A program made the position numbers and the translations under genes. From Planctobacterium marinum (lineage in GTDB: Bacteria; Pseudomonadota; Gammaproteobacteria; Enterobacterales; Alteromonadaceae), in NCBI RefSeq assembly GCF_020687805.1, contig NZ_JAJEWQ010000003.1, positions 18,162-82,161 on the forward strand: 64,000 nt of DNA, given 5' to 3'. The notes under the pieces are model-generated. The model was not told the origin of the DNA. It searched no databases and was given only the letters and a program-made list of their open reading frames with translations. Shown piece by piece: positions 17,511 through 26,108 of this stretch. How positions within the stretch are numbered: the stretch's first letter is position 1; each line of letters starts with the position of its first letter.

Positions 17511-18701
17511 TTATGGGTGCCCAAGACAATCTACTCCGCCAGCAGCTGACCTGTCTAAGGAGCCTGAATAGCGAGTGACCAGCAAGGCACTCATTGCGAT
17601 AACAGCGCCAATCCACGCGGTATCACGCAAAGACATGCTATCAACGATTAAGCCACCACTGACGGAACCCACTGCAATGCCGATGTTAAAGGCAGCAATA
17701 TTCAGCCCGGAAGCCACATCCACGGCTTTAGGTGTATAGCGCTCTGCCAGCTGTACTACGTATACCTGCAAGCCTGGCACGTTACCAAAAGCAAACGCTC
17801 CCCAAATCAGTACAGTAATAACCGCAGCAAGCTTAAACGACATGGTAAAACTAAATACAAACAGTACCAGAGCCAGGCCAGTAAAAATCAGACTCAGGGC
17901 TTTGATAGGACCGTGTTTGTCTGCCAGCTTACCACCCCAAATATTACCCACCGCCACCGACACCCCGTAGACCAGCATGATTGCGGCAACCGCTGAAGAG
18001 GCAAATCCGGCCTCCTGTTCAAGAATGGGCGCTAAAAATGTAAATGCCGTAAAGGTACCGCCATAACCAAGAATAGTCATGGCATAAACAATTAACAGCC
18101 TCGGTTCCAGCAATACCTGTAACTGTTCTTTGATGCTGGCACTGGCAGATTGCTTAAGATTGGCAGGTACTAACAAGGCACTGCCAATTAAGGCAATTAA
18201 ACCCAACGCTGACACAGTTAAAAATGTGGTTCGCCAACCAAATCCCTGGCCAATCCAGGTACCTAATGGCACACCTGTGACTAACGCCACGGTCAGTCCG
18301 GTAAACATGATGGCAATGGCACTGGCTTCTTTCTCTTTGGGCACCAGGCTGGTTGCAATCGTAGAGCCAATAGAAAAGAATACGCCATGAGCCAGTCCGG
18401 TTAAGATCCGGGCCATAATCAGGGTGTTATACCCAGGTGCCTGCCAGGCACACAGATTACCCACCACAAACAAGGCCATCAGTGACAACAAAACATGTTT
18501 GCGATTCCATTTTCCGGTCAGCGCAGTTAACACCGGTGCACCAACAGCAACGCCCATGGCATACAGGCTCACCAACAAACCGGCGGATGGTAAAGAAACT
18601 CCAAGATCTGTAGCAATCGTCGGCACAAGTCCGACAATCACAAACTCAGTGGTTCCGATAGCAAAGGCACTGAGTGTCAGTGCAAAAAGTGCTAAAGGCA
18701 T
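17511..18701 (-). CDS. DHA1-family MFS efflux transporter
   Basis: A 396-aa drug:H+ antiporter-type carrier with 12 hydrophobic helices. The N-terminus (MPLALFALTLSAFAIGTTEF followed by VIVGLVPTIATDLGVS) is characteristic of the AraJ/YdhP/SotB-like group that exports sugars, arabinose-like compounds or drugs. Motif A-like GKWNRKHVLL follows TM2. Divergent to the LysR gene at 18822 with a palindrome between them, the usual layout for a regulated efflux pump. The substrate cannot be told from sequence. Confidence 0.9.
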   Translation of the reverse strand: MPLALFALTLSAFAIGTTEFVIVGLVPTIATDLGVSLPSAGLLVSLYAMGVAVGAPVLTALTGKWNRKHVLLSLMALFVVGNLCAWQAPGYNTLIMARILTGLAHGVFFSIGSTIATSLVPKEKEASAIAIMFTGLTVALVTGVPLGTWIGQGFGWRTTFLTVSALGLIALIGSALLVPANLKQSASASIKEQLQVLLEPRLLIVYAMTILGYGGTFTAFTFLAPILEQEAGFASSAVAAIMLVYGVSVAVGNIWGGKLADKHGPIKALSLIFTGLALVLFVFSFTMSFKLAAVITVLIWGAFAFGNVPGLQVYVVQLAERYTPKAVDVASGLNIAAFNIGIAVGSVSGGLIVDSMSLRDTAWIGAVIAMSALLVTRYSGSLDRSAAGGVDCLGHP

Positions 18702-18783
18702 AAATAAATCCTCATTAACGACATAGTTAGTTTTTAGTGAGGCGTATTTTGCAACTCAACACTCTTGCAAAAAACATCAATAG

Positions 18784-18802
18784 TGACAAAATATTTTTGT
18801 CA
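18784..18802. promoter_or_regulatory. Palindrome between MFS and LysR genes
   Basis: TGACAAAAT-A-TTTTTGTCA, eight of nine arm positions pairing. It lies 20 nt before the LysR ATG in the 120-nt divergent promoter region, where a LysR operator is expected, although it is not the classic T-N11-A form. Confidence 0.45.
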
Positions 18803-18821
18803 ATTATGCAAAGGTTAAATA

Positions 18822-19709
18822 ATGCCGGTAAGATCAAAAACAGAAGATTTAGAAGCTTTTATCGCTGTGGTGGACAGCGGTAGTTTTTCCCATGCAGCAG
18901 AATTACTGGATTTACAGGTAGCGAAGGTCTCCCGGGCTGTTTCCAGACTGGAAAAAGGACTCAATTGCACACTGCTGAATCGCACCACCCGACGGCTTGA
19001 ACTTACCGAAGAAGGCAATGTGTTCCTGGAGCACATCAGAAATGGTTTAAATGCCATTGAATGCGGAGAAGAAGCCATCAGGCTACTTAAGGGAACGCCC
19101 TCCGGCAAGTTGCGAATTGATGCGGCCAGTCCCTTTATTCTGCATCAGATTACACCTCTGGTGAATGACTTCCATCAGGCATTTCCCCAGGTGGTATTAG
19201 ATATCACCTCAAACGACGACATTATCGATTTACTGGAACGAAAAACCGATGTTGCGATTCGCATTGGCGAACTGGGAGATTCCAACTTGCATGCCAGAAC
19301 ATTGGGTAGCAGTACTTTGCACATGGTGGCCAGCCCCGATTATCTGGCAAAAAACGGAACTTTAACGCAGCTCAATGATTTGACGCAGCACCGACTGATC
19401 GGATTTTCCCGCGCCCCTACCCTCAATCAATGGCCACTGCACACAAACCTGGATTTGTCGTTCCACATGTATGCCAGCAGTGGCGAAACGGTCAGGCAGC
19501 TTTGTCTCGCAGGGCTGGGCATTTGTTTGCTGTCTAACTTTATGTGCCGCAAAGACATACAAAGCGGCCGCCTGGCAGAGATACTGCCCGGTAGTGTGGT
19601 ATCTCCCAACCGAAGGGAAAGCGTCAACGCAGTTTATTACCGAAACAGCGCAGTCTCTTCGCGAATACAGACTTTTCTGGATTTTATCCAACCCAGGCTG
19701 TCACTGTAA
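18822..19709 (+). CDS. LysR-family regulator of the divergent MFS pump
   Basis: A 295-aa LysR regulator: helix-turn-helix at residues 8-45 (LEAFIAVVDSGSFSHAAELL), linker helix, then an effector domain with the LysR pattern GKLRIDAASPFILHQITPLV. Resembles the PBP2 group with CrgA/DmlR. Divergent to the DHA1 transporter gene, which it probably controls. ATG at 18822 follows AAAGGTTAAATA. Confidence 0.92.
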   Translation: MPVRSKTEDLEAFIAVVDSGSFSHAAELLDLQVAKVSRAVSRLEKGLNCTLLNRTTRRLELTEEGNVFLEHIRNGLNAIECGEEAIRLLKGTPSGKLRIDAASPFILHQITPLVNDFHQAFPQVVLDITSNDDIIDLLERKTDVAIRIGELGDSNLHARTLGSSTLHMVASPDYLAKNGTLTQLNDLTQHRLIGFSRAPTLNQWPLHTNLDLSFHMYASSGETVRQLCLAGLGICLLSNFMCRKDIQSGRLAEILPGSVVSPNRRESVNAVYYRNSAVSSRIQTFLDFIQPRLSL

Positions 19710-19818
19710 CTGCAACATTGCTGTGCTCATTTTGCCGATACCAGAAAGTCTGGCAAACAGGCAGTGTCGCCAATAAAAAGTATCGTTAACAAAAAGTATC
19801 GATAATAGGCCAGGCTTA

Positions 19819-20835
19819 CTATTGAAACCAATGGCGTGTGCGATTAGCAAACCATACTAATGACAACATCACAGGTACTTCCACCAGCACGCCCACTACG
19901 GTAGCCAGCGCTGCACCGGAGTGCAGACCGAACAGAGAAATCGCCACAGCCACGGCCAGCTCAAAGAAATTGGAGGTGCCAATCATACAGGCCGGTGCAG
20001 CCACATTGTGCGGTAACTTCATTTGTTTTGCCGCAAAATAGGCAATCGCAAAAATGCCGTAAGTTTGAATAAGTAACGGGACAGCAATCAGGCCAATGAC
20101 CAGTGGTTTTTCGATAATGGTTTGTGCCTGAAAGCCAAACAACAACACCACGGTAGCCAACAAACCGATGATGGACCAGGGTTTGAAATTTGCAATAAAG
20201 GCATTTAATCGGCTGTGATCATTGGCTTTATCCAGCTTTTTACGGGTAAGTGCACCGGCAATGAGTGGCAATACTACATACAAGCCCACAGATAACAGTA
20301 ATGTTTCCCAAGGTACCTGAATATCGCTGATCCCCAAAAGGAACGCCGTGATAGGCGCAAAGGCAAAGATCATGATGATATCGTTAATGGATACCTGCAC
20401 CAGCGTATAGTTGGCATCCCCTTTGGTCAGTTGGCTCCAGACAAACACCATAGCAGTACAAGGTGCAACACCCAGCAAGATCATACCGGCAATATATTCA
20501 CTGGCTGACTGCGGGTCCACCCAGTCGGCAAATAGGCCTTTAAAAAACAACCAACCCAACAGCGCCATAGAAAAGGGTTTAATCAACCAGTTTATCACCA
20601 GGGTCAGCACCAGACCCTTCGGCTTTTTGCCGATATCCTTCAAGGAAGCAAAATCGATTTGAATCATCATCGGGTAAATCATCAGCCAGATAAGCACCGC
20701 CACTACCAGGTTAACGTGCGCATATTCCAGTTTTGCTAACTGGTTAAACACGTCTGGTACAACATTGCCCAGTATCACCCCGGCGGCTATGCAAAGTGCC
20801 ACCCATAGTGACAAATATCGTTCAAATAATCCCAC
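19819..20835 (-). CDS. arsB: ACR3-family arsenite efflux transporter
   Basis: A 338-aa bile/arsenite/riboflavin-transporter-family protein with ten hydrophobic helices. The sequence [20 protein letters not shown] and the helix with [22 protein letters not shown], carrying the Cys conserved in ACR3, mark it as an ACR3 arsenite exporter. The start codon is GTG at 20835 with GGAGAAGG upstream. Unusually, no arsR, arsC or arsH gene lies beside it, so its regulator must be encoded elsewhere. A perfect-looking inverted repeat sits in its upstream region. The symbol is used in the broad sense (ACR3 type). Confidence 0.88.
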   Translation of the reverse strand: MGLFERYLSLWVALCIAAGVILGNVVPDVFNQLAKLEYAHVNLVVAVLIWLMIYPMMIQIDFASLKDIGKKPKGLVLTLVINWLIKPFSMALLGWLFFKGLFADWVDPQSASEYIAGMILLGVAPCTAMVFVWSQLTKGDANYTLVQVSINDIIMIFAFAPITAFLLGISDIQVPWETLLLSVGLYVVLPLIAGALTRKKLDKANDHSRLNAFIANFKPWSIIGLLATVVLLFGFQAQTIIEKPLVIGLIAVPLLIQTYGIFAIAYFAAKQMKLPHNVAAPACMIGTSNFFELAVAVAISLFGLHSGAALATVVGVLVEVPVMLSLVWFANRTRHWFQ

Positions 20836-21151
20836 TGACCTTCTCCATCACTGATGCGAAAACATTAATTCATTATGCAACACTAACTGGTGTTAATGAC
20901 CACTGTGGCTGGCAAACAAACCAGCGACACATACGAAAAATCATATGTATGTTTTTTCATATGTCAAATGTTATATCGCGAATCTTATCTACGTCCTGAA
21001 ATCATCGTGACGAACAGCTCGTTTACAGCGATTGGCCAAGGTAAAGCAATCTACCGGGAACAAAAAATAACAAGTTGATTACGTTTTTTTGACATAGGAA
21101 AGCAGCCCATTGTTGCGCAAACTTTCAGAGTCGAAATTACATAACAACGCT
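20836..21151. other. Divergent intergenic region, ACR3 / binding-protein gene
   Basis: 316 bases without a gene. It holds the ACR3 ribosome-binding site near the left end, the inverted repeat at 20929-20964 and the leader of the gene at 21152. No RNA gene or further coding signal is seen. Confidence 0.6.
20929..20964. promoter_or_regulatory. Inverted repeat, candidate ArsR-type operator
   Basis: Outer arms ACATACGAAAAA and TTTTTTCATATGT pair except for one position, around a central TCATATGTATG that itself contains CATATG. AT-rich palindromes of this kind upstream of arsenite exporters are typical for ArsR/SmtB regulators. It ends about 95 nt before the GTG start. Confidence 0.5.
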
Positions 21152-22021
21152 ATGAAATTACCTTACATTGCCCTGTTTACCGCGCTGATAACTGTTCATA
21201 TAACGGGTGCAGCAAGCCCGCTGAAAATACCAGGCTCGTCAAAAGTGAGTACTTTGCCTACTGATGTATTACACGAAGTCGTAAAGCGCTCAGACAAATT
21301 TAGCCGCATTGACTATGTGTATGGCGAGCAGGGAGATGCCTCTTTTTCCAGAACCCAGGAAGATGTTATCCAGGGCAAACTGGATCTTATGTGGACAGCC
21401 ACCTCAGAGTTTTACGAAACACATTACAGCGCTATCTATTTTCCTATTTACCGGGGCAGCCTCGGGATCAGAATTGGCATCATTAAGCAGGAAAATGCCG
21501 CACAGTTTGCCAACCTGACAAGTTTGCACACGTTAAAAACCTTTACCGCTTGTCAGGGAAAGCTCTGGGCAGACACAAAAATACTCGAAGCCAACGGAGT
21601 AAACGTGGCCGCAAGCCACAAGTACTTTAACCTGTTTCCAATGCTTGAAGGCGGACGTTGTGACTATTTTCCACGTGCCTTTTTTGAACCCTGGAGCGAA
21701 ATTGAACGGGAGAGCCAGTACCGGCTGACAGTGGATGAGCACATGCTGATCCGATACAAACTGGCGAATTTTTTCTTTGTTAAAAAAGGTAATCTGGAAC
21801 TGGCCAAACACATCTATGACATCCTGGTGCAAATGCACAGGGATGGCAGTTATGAAACTATGTTCAGGGCCGACCCCGATGTACGGCGGGGGCTTCGCTT
21901 TGCCAAACTCGGCAACAGAGAGGTGTTCGATTTTAACAATCCATACCTGACTGATGCGGTCAGAGAAATCTCTGCAGAGTTTTGGTTAAACCTGGACGAT
22001 GAGGCATTTTCCGCCCCCTAA
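21152..22021 (+). CDS. Periplasmic binding-like protein (PBP2 fold)
   Basis: A 289-aa exported protein: signal peptide at 1-22 (ALFTALITVHITGAASP), then a solute-binding-like pattern with a short ligand loop (LDLMWTATSEFYETHY) and a second lobe (LEGGRCDYFPRAFFEPWSE). No ABC permease or ATPase is nearby, so it may sense or scavenge rather than feed an importer; related orphan proteins occur in Alteromonadales. A TTG at 21110 would add a poor leader; ATG at 21152 gives a clean signal peptide. The dioxygenase gene follows 34 nt downstream. Confidence 0.75.
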   Translation: MKLPYIALFTALITVHITGAASPLKIPGSSKVSTLPTDVLHEVVKRSDKFSRIDYVYGEQGDASFSRTQEDVIQGKLDLMWTATSEFYETHYSAIYFPIYRGSLGIRIGIIKQENAAQFANLTSLHTLKTFTACQGKLWADTKILEANGVNVAASHKYFNLFPMLEGGRCDYFPRAFFEPWSEIERESQYRLTVDEHMLIRYKLANFFFVKKGNLELAKHIYDILVQMHRDGSYETMFRADPDVRRGLRFAKLGNREVFDFNNPYLTDAVREISAEFWLNLDDEAFSAP

Positions 22022-22055
22022 TGTAACCTATCCAAAAACACACAAAGGTAAAGTT

Positions 22056-22763
22056 ATGCAGCAACAATACAAGCAGTTAATCGCGCAATTTTGGCATCAA
22101 GGTTATCTGGTATTGGAAAACTTTTTCGAGGATGAACTGATGCAAACTATGCATCAGGAAATCCTGGCTCATTTTGGCCAGGCGCCGGAATTTCAGCACT
22201 CTGAAGAGTTTCTTAAAAAGTCGGCCACTGAAGTGATCCCCTGGTTCCCGCAACGCGAAGGAAACCCGCTATTTGACAGTATCGAAAAGCACGCAGGATT
22301 CTGTCAGTTAACCTCTGCGATTTTGGGGCCATGGCAATCGCAATATTCGATGGTGATGTTTTCAAAAATGGGCACAAAAGGTCAGGCCTGGCATCAGGAC
22401 TGCCCACCTGAGCAGAGTACCCAGTTTAATCTCAATCGCCTGGTTTACACCATGGACATCAATGAAGATACCGGTGGACAGGTGGTGATCCGTCCCAAAA
22501 CGCACATGAACGGTGCTCTGTCTGCGGGTCCGGTGAATGAAGACTTTGAAGATCAGTTAGTGCTAAGCCCGAAGCGCGGCACATTAATATTATTGCATGG
22601 CCATTGCTGGCACAGAATTACCCCTATTGAAGGGCCGTATCGGGTGTCCACCAATTACCGTTGCGCCCCTGAAGGCGTTCCGGACGACATCACGGATATT
22701 TGTGTTTACCGCAATATGCGTTTTCAGTTTTCCACCAATTTGGTACTGGAAGAAAGGGCCTGA
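22056..22763 (+). CDS. Phytanoyl-CoA dioxygenase (PhyH) family oxygenase
   Basis: A 235-aa Fe(II)/2-oxoglutarate-dependent oxygenase. Iron ligands are visible: HQD in AWHQDCPPE near residue 116 and the distal His in LLHGHCWHRITP near residue 190, with Arg in GPYRVSTNYR for 2-oxoglutarate. Family members hydroxylate diverse small molecules and sugars' amino or lipid derivatives. AAAGGTAAAG precedes ATG at 22056, preferred over an upstream start that overlaps the previous gene. Likely co-transcribed with the binding-like protein. Substrate unknown; it is convergent with the halogenase-like gene. Confidence 0.85.
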   Translation: MQQQYKQLIAQFWHQGYLVLENFFEDELMQTMHQEILAHFGQAPEFQHSEEFLKKSATEVIPWFPQREGNPLFDSIEKHAGFCQLTSAILGPWQSQYSMVMFSKMGTKGQAWHQDCPPEQSTQFNLNRLVYTMDINEDTGGQVVIRPKTHMNGALSAGPVNEDFEDQLVLSPKRGTLILLHGHCWHRITPIEGPYRVSTNYRCAPEGVPDDITDICVYRNMRFQFSTNLVLEERA

Positions 22764-22770
22764 GCCTGAA

Positions 22771-22802
22771 CGCCAATAGCCCTTTGGCCGAGGGCTACTG
22801 GC
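22771..22802. terminator. Hairpin between convergent genes (weak)
   Basis: CCAATAGCCC and GGGCTACTGG pair with one mismatch between the convergent dioxygenase and halogenase-like genes. There is no good T-run, so termination here is only a guess; the right arm overlaps the halogenase stop. Confidence 0.35.
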
Positions 22803-24261
22803 AATAGCGCGTCAGGTACTGCTGGTGTTCGGGTAATGCCGACACCTGACGGTGGTGTGAACTGACAATATTATCCAGAAAAGCCTTTAGTTCATGAGCT
22901 TGCATTTCATCTGCGATGCGATGATATTTTTCCGGAATAAGCCCCTGCCCAATCATAACCTGCAGCCAGGAATCCACAAAGATCTCTTCATGGCGTACAA
23001 TAAACCGGCCGGTTTTGCGAAATAAACTCATGCGCTCCTGCAAACTTTCGGGTATTTCCATCTGTTTGCAATAGCGCCAAAAGTCAGAATCATCTCGCTG
23101 CGTCTGGCAATAGTGAAGTACAATGAAATCTCTGATTTGTTGATAATCAGACATCCCAGACTTATTAAACTCATCAATATCGAGCTGCTCAATGCCCTGC
23201 GACGGAAAAAGTTTAATTAAGCGCAGAATACCCTGCTGAATCAAATGAATCGCCGTGGACTCCAAAGGCTCAATAAAGCCTCCCGACAACCCGATCGCCA
23301 CACAGTTTTTATGCCATAACTGTTCTCTGTGCCCCGTCTTAAATCCGATTAATCTTGGCTCGGTTATCAGCTCTCCCTCAACCGTGGACAACAGCCGCTC
23401 GCGCGCGGTGTCATCATCCATATATTGGGAACTGTACACGATGCCGTTGCCCATACGATGTTGCAATGGTATGCGCCACTGCCATCCTGACTCATGCGCA
23501 ATGGAACGGGTGTAAGGCACCGGCGTATTACTGGTTTTCGTTTGCACAGCCCAGGCCCGGTCACATTTTAACCACTGACCATAGTCATTAAAGGGAACTT
23601 TAAGTGTTTCATTGATAAGCAGCCCTTTAAAACCGGAACAATCAACAAAGAGATCACCGGCCACATGCTCCCCACTTTCCAGTAATAAGGAAGAGATAAA
23701 CCCCGTCCCGGCGTCACAGTTAACCTTTGCCACCTTACCTTCAATGCGGGTCACGCCTTGCTTTTCCGCCACACTTCGCAGCAGTTTGGCGTACAAGCTG
23801 CTGTCCAGATGAAAGGCGTAATTCAGACCATTTTTTGACTGTGCAAACCGGTTCGCACCCGCTGCAACAGCTTCGATGTTATAGGCGCTAAAATTGTCAC
23901 TGATCCCCAGCTCCAGCCCCTTTCGCCAAAAATCGTGAAATCCGGCCGCCCATAAACTGCGGCCCGTAGAGCCAAATGCATGGAAATAACTGTGCTCCTG
24001 CGCTGCCCAGTTTTCAAACTGTATACCCAGTTTATAAGTACCCCGGGTGTGTTTTAAAAACGTATGGGAATCCAGATCGAGCAAGCCATTAAAAAACTGC
24101 ATGGTGGGGATGGTCGCCTCACCAACGCCTATCGTTCCGATTTGCTCAGACTCCACCAGCGTAACCTTGACGTTTGACAGCACTTTGCTCAGTGCCGCGG
24201 CTGTCATCCATCCGGCAGTTCCGCCCCCTAAAATAACCACATTGTTTACGATTTTATTCAT
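22795..24261 (-). CDS. Tryptophan-halogenase-like flavoprotein
   Basis: A 488-aa flavin-dependent halogenase-family protein. Visible: FAD Rossmann motif VILGGGTAGWMTAAALSK at residues 9-26 and the halogenase signature WxWxIP in SGWQWRIPLQHR near residue 265, plus FIEPLESTAIHLIQQG. In Caulobacter, Xanthomonas and Alteromonadales these homologues sit beside TonB receptors for sugars and are not tied to antibiotic pathways; their substrate is unknown. Last gene of the SapC-cupin-halogenase operon, 14 nt after the cupin gene. Confidence 0.93.
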   Translation of the reverse strand: MNKIVNNVVILGGGTAGWMTAAALSKVLSNVKVTLVESEQIGTIGVGEATIPTMQFFNGLLDLDSHTFLKHTRGTYKLGIQFENWAAQEHSYFHAFGSTGRSLWAAGFHDFWRKGLELGISDNFSAYNIEAVAAGANRFAQSKNGLNYAFHLDSSLYAKLLRSVAEKQGVTRIEGKVAKVNCDAGTGFISSLLLESGEHVAGDLFVDCSGFKGLLINETLKVPFNDYGQWLKCDRAWAVQTKTSNTPVPYTRSIAHESGWQWRIPLQHRMGNGIVYSSQYMDDDTARERLLSTVEGELITEPRLIGFKTGHREQLWHKNCVAIGLSGGFIEPLESTAIHLIQQGILRLIKLFPSQGIEQLDIDEFNKSGMSDYQQIRDFIVLHYCQTQRDDSDFWRYCKQMEIPESLQERMSLFRKTGRFIVRHEEIFVDSWLQVMIGQGLIPEKYHRIADEMQAHELKAFLDNIVSSHHRQVSALPEHQQYLTRYCQ

Positions 24262-24275
24262 ATTTTTTTGTTCGC

Positions 24276-25295
24276 TTAACGATTTAACGCAGCCAGTATC
24301 TGCGCCCGTAGTTTTCGAGCCGTAAGCTCGTCCAGTTCCCCCAATACCCCTTGTGCAAAATGAGGAATATGCGCAAAATTTCTGTCTTCAAACACAAACT
24401 GCTGAAACAGGTGTTGCCACGCCTGCTTTTGCTCTGCCGGTAGCGCCTTCATTGTCATTAAGGCTAAGTTTAACGCCTGCATCGGTGATGGCATCCAGGC
24501 GGGTGTCGGTTTCCACCAGTAGTTCATCAGCAAATTAAAGTCCGAACAGGCACGTATCTGATGCCACCACATACTGGGAATAAATAAGACATCACCCGGC
24601 TCAAGTACAACTTCAATACTGGCAGCTATAGCCTGTTGATATTTTGGATATTTGTCAAAGTCAGGCGCATCCGGATTTACCAAACTGATAGCCGGACCGG
24701 CCGGATTGAAATCCAGTGGCCCGATATAAAGATTATCCACCTGCTCCGGTGGAAACAAAGTAACTACCCGGGTGCCACAAAGATTGCAGGCAAAATTATT
24801 CGGGAAATCGAAATGGGCAGCGATTAACGACTGATTACCCAGCCACAGGTTCGCCACTGTATCAGTTTTCGAAATACCAAACTCCAGTTCGTTTTCATCA
24901 CGTAAACCGGGAAAATACTTCTGTATATTGGTGGACCCCATATACAGTGTCTGATGGTTTTTAGCGATGGCCGTTAAAAATGCTGGCAAGTTCATCGTCA
25001 GCTTCTCAAAGTTCATTCCACTAAAGTCATCATTGTAAAAAATACGCCCATCAAAGCGTTTTTCCAATGCAAAGGTTAACATTTCAAGGCCGGCGTCAAA
25101 GCGACGCAAATAAGCCTCTAAATCCAACTGCGATCGTTGCGCCGCCTGCACCATTGGCCAGTCTGCAATCTGTTGTTTTAACAATACCGGAGCCTGTGCT
25201 TTAGTGGCGATAAGCTGCAATTCTCCATTACTGCGTTTTCGGAATTCGTTATCTCCCGCAACCTGGTGCATTTTTGCTGACAGGACAGAAGTCAT
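24276..25295 (-). CDS. JmjC/cupin_8-type dioxygenase-like protein
   Basis: A 339-aa protein of the cupin-like/JmjC group (Fe(II)/2-oxoglutarate hydroxylase fold). HFD in SLIAAHFDFPNN and the distal His in IPSMWWHQIRA, after EPGDVLFIP, form the metal triad, so it is probably catalytically competent. Its ATG directly abuts the SapC stop (zero gap) and it is followed by the halogenase-like gene. In this conserved set the three proteins are thought to act on the transported sugar or on the receptor, but no reaction is proven. Confidence 0.9.
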   Translation of the reverse strand: MTSVLSAKMHQVAGDNEFRKRSNGELQLIATKAQAPVLLKQQIADWPMVQAAQRSQLDLEAYLRRFDAGLEMLTFALEKRFDGRIFYNDDFSGMNFEKLTMNLPAFLTAIAKNHQTLYMGSTNIQKYFPGLRDENELEFGISKTDTVANLWLGNQSLIAAHFDFPNNFACNLCGTRVVTLFPPEQVDNLYIGPLDFNPAGPAISLVNPDAPDFDKYPKYQQAIAASIEVVLEPGDVLFIPSMWWHQIRACSDFNLLMNYWWKPTPAWMPSPMQALNLALMTMKALPAEQKQAWQHLFQQFVFEDRNFAHIPHFAQGVLGELDELTARKLRAQILAALNR

Positions 25296-26021
25296 TTAAC
25301 GGGTAACTTGCTGTAGGCGCTTTCGACTTAGCAAGTCAGAAAAGGCGGTTAAAGAAGCCATGCAGAAATACGCCAGCTGCAGAAAGCCCAACTGATTCAA
25401 CTGCTGTAATTGCCCGGCATTTAGTCCGGCCAGTTTCTCCTCATCGATACTCAAAAAACCCGACAAGCGAATATTGTTTTGCTCTGCCAGTTGCGCTTCC
25501 AACACGAACGGCTGCAACAAATCATGCTGTTGCAATGCCTCGCAAAATTGCCCGGTTAGTGCTCGTTCTTCATGCAGGCGATACAGCACTTCGGCCATAG
25601 ACTGAGTATAAGGAGCGTTGCCGCCATGCGCTAAAAATAGCGCCTCACCGACTTTGTCATTTATCCTTGTATCGGATAAATCCACACTGATCACCCTACT
25701 CTCCGTACCGTCAGATTGACGCTGATGGCCAATCTGAAATGGTCCTTTGCGCAGCATTAACGGCTGATAGATGCCGCCTGGCCATTGCCCATCCCGAATA
25801 AACAGGTTTTCCCCTTGTTCAAAGCCAAAAATCGCCACCGGGAACAGCTCTCCACTGTCGGGCTTCTGGTGAAATACAATTGGAAAATGTCGCAAGGCCT
25901 CTCTTAATTCACTGAGTACCAGAGATGTACAAGCGGGTGCAGATGAATCCTCAACCAATACCTTATCAAGTACTTTTAAATTCAGGTGCTCAACATTGTT
26001 TAAAACTACATATTCACTCAT
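25296..26021 (-). CDS. SapC-family protein
   Basis: A 241-aa SapC-like protein (named after the Campylobacter surface-array gene cluster, not the ABC permease SapC). Recognised by the stretch FPIVFHQKPDSGELFPVAIFGFEQGENLF and a C-terminal helix rich in leucines. No signal peptide. First gene of the three-gene unit downstream of the TonB receptor; an apparent terminator separates it from the receptor, so it may be expressed by read-through or from its own promoter in the 87-nt gap. Confidence 0.88.
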   Translation of the reverse strand: MSEYVVLNNVEHLNLKVLDKVLVEDSSAPACTSLVLSELREALRHFPIVFHQKPDSGELFPVAIFGFEQGENLFIRDGQWPGGIYQPLMLRKGPFQIGHQRQSDGTESRVISVDLSDTRINDKVGEALFLAHGGNAPYTQSMAEVLYRLHEERALTGQFCEALQQHDLLQPFVLEAQLAEQNNIRLSGFLSIDEEKLAGLNAGQLQQLNQLGFLQLAYFCMASLTAFSDLLSRKRLQQVTR

Positions 26022-26060
26022 AACGTACTTTATTTAAAACCCTTACCAAGAAACACAAAA

Positions 26061-26089
26061 ACGGCCAGCCACCTGACGTGACTGACCGT
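26061..26089 (-). terminator. Intrinsic terminator or attenuator after the TonB receptor
   Basis: On the minus strand ACGGTCAGTCAC pairs with GTGGCTGGCCGT (two G-U pairs) and is followed by TTTTTGTG. It lies 20 nt after the receptor stop and 40 nt before the SapC start, so it would set a lower level for the three enzymes than for the receptor. Confidence 0.7.
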
Positions 26090-26108
26090 TTAACGGCATT
26101 ACACTAAC

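Noticed and set aside
22795..24261. Halogenase gene as sign of an antibiotic biosynthesis cluster
   Set aside because: The neighbours are SapC, a cupin and a TonB receptor, a sugar-uptake type context; no NRPS, PKS or tailoring genes are nearby.
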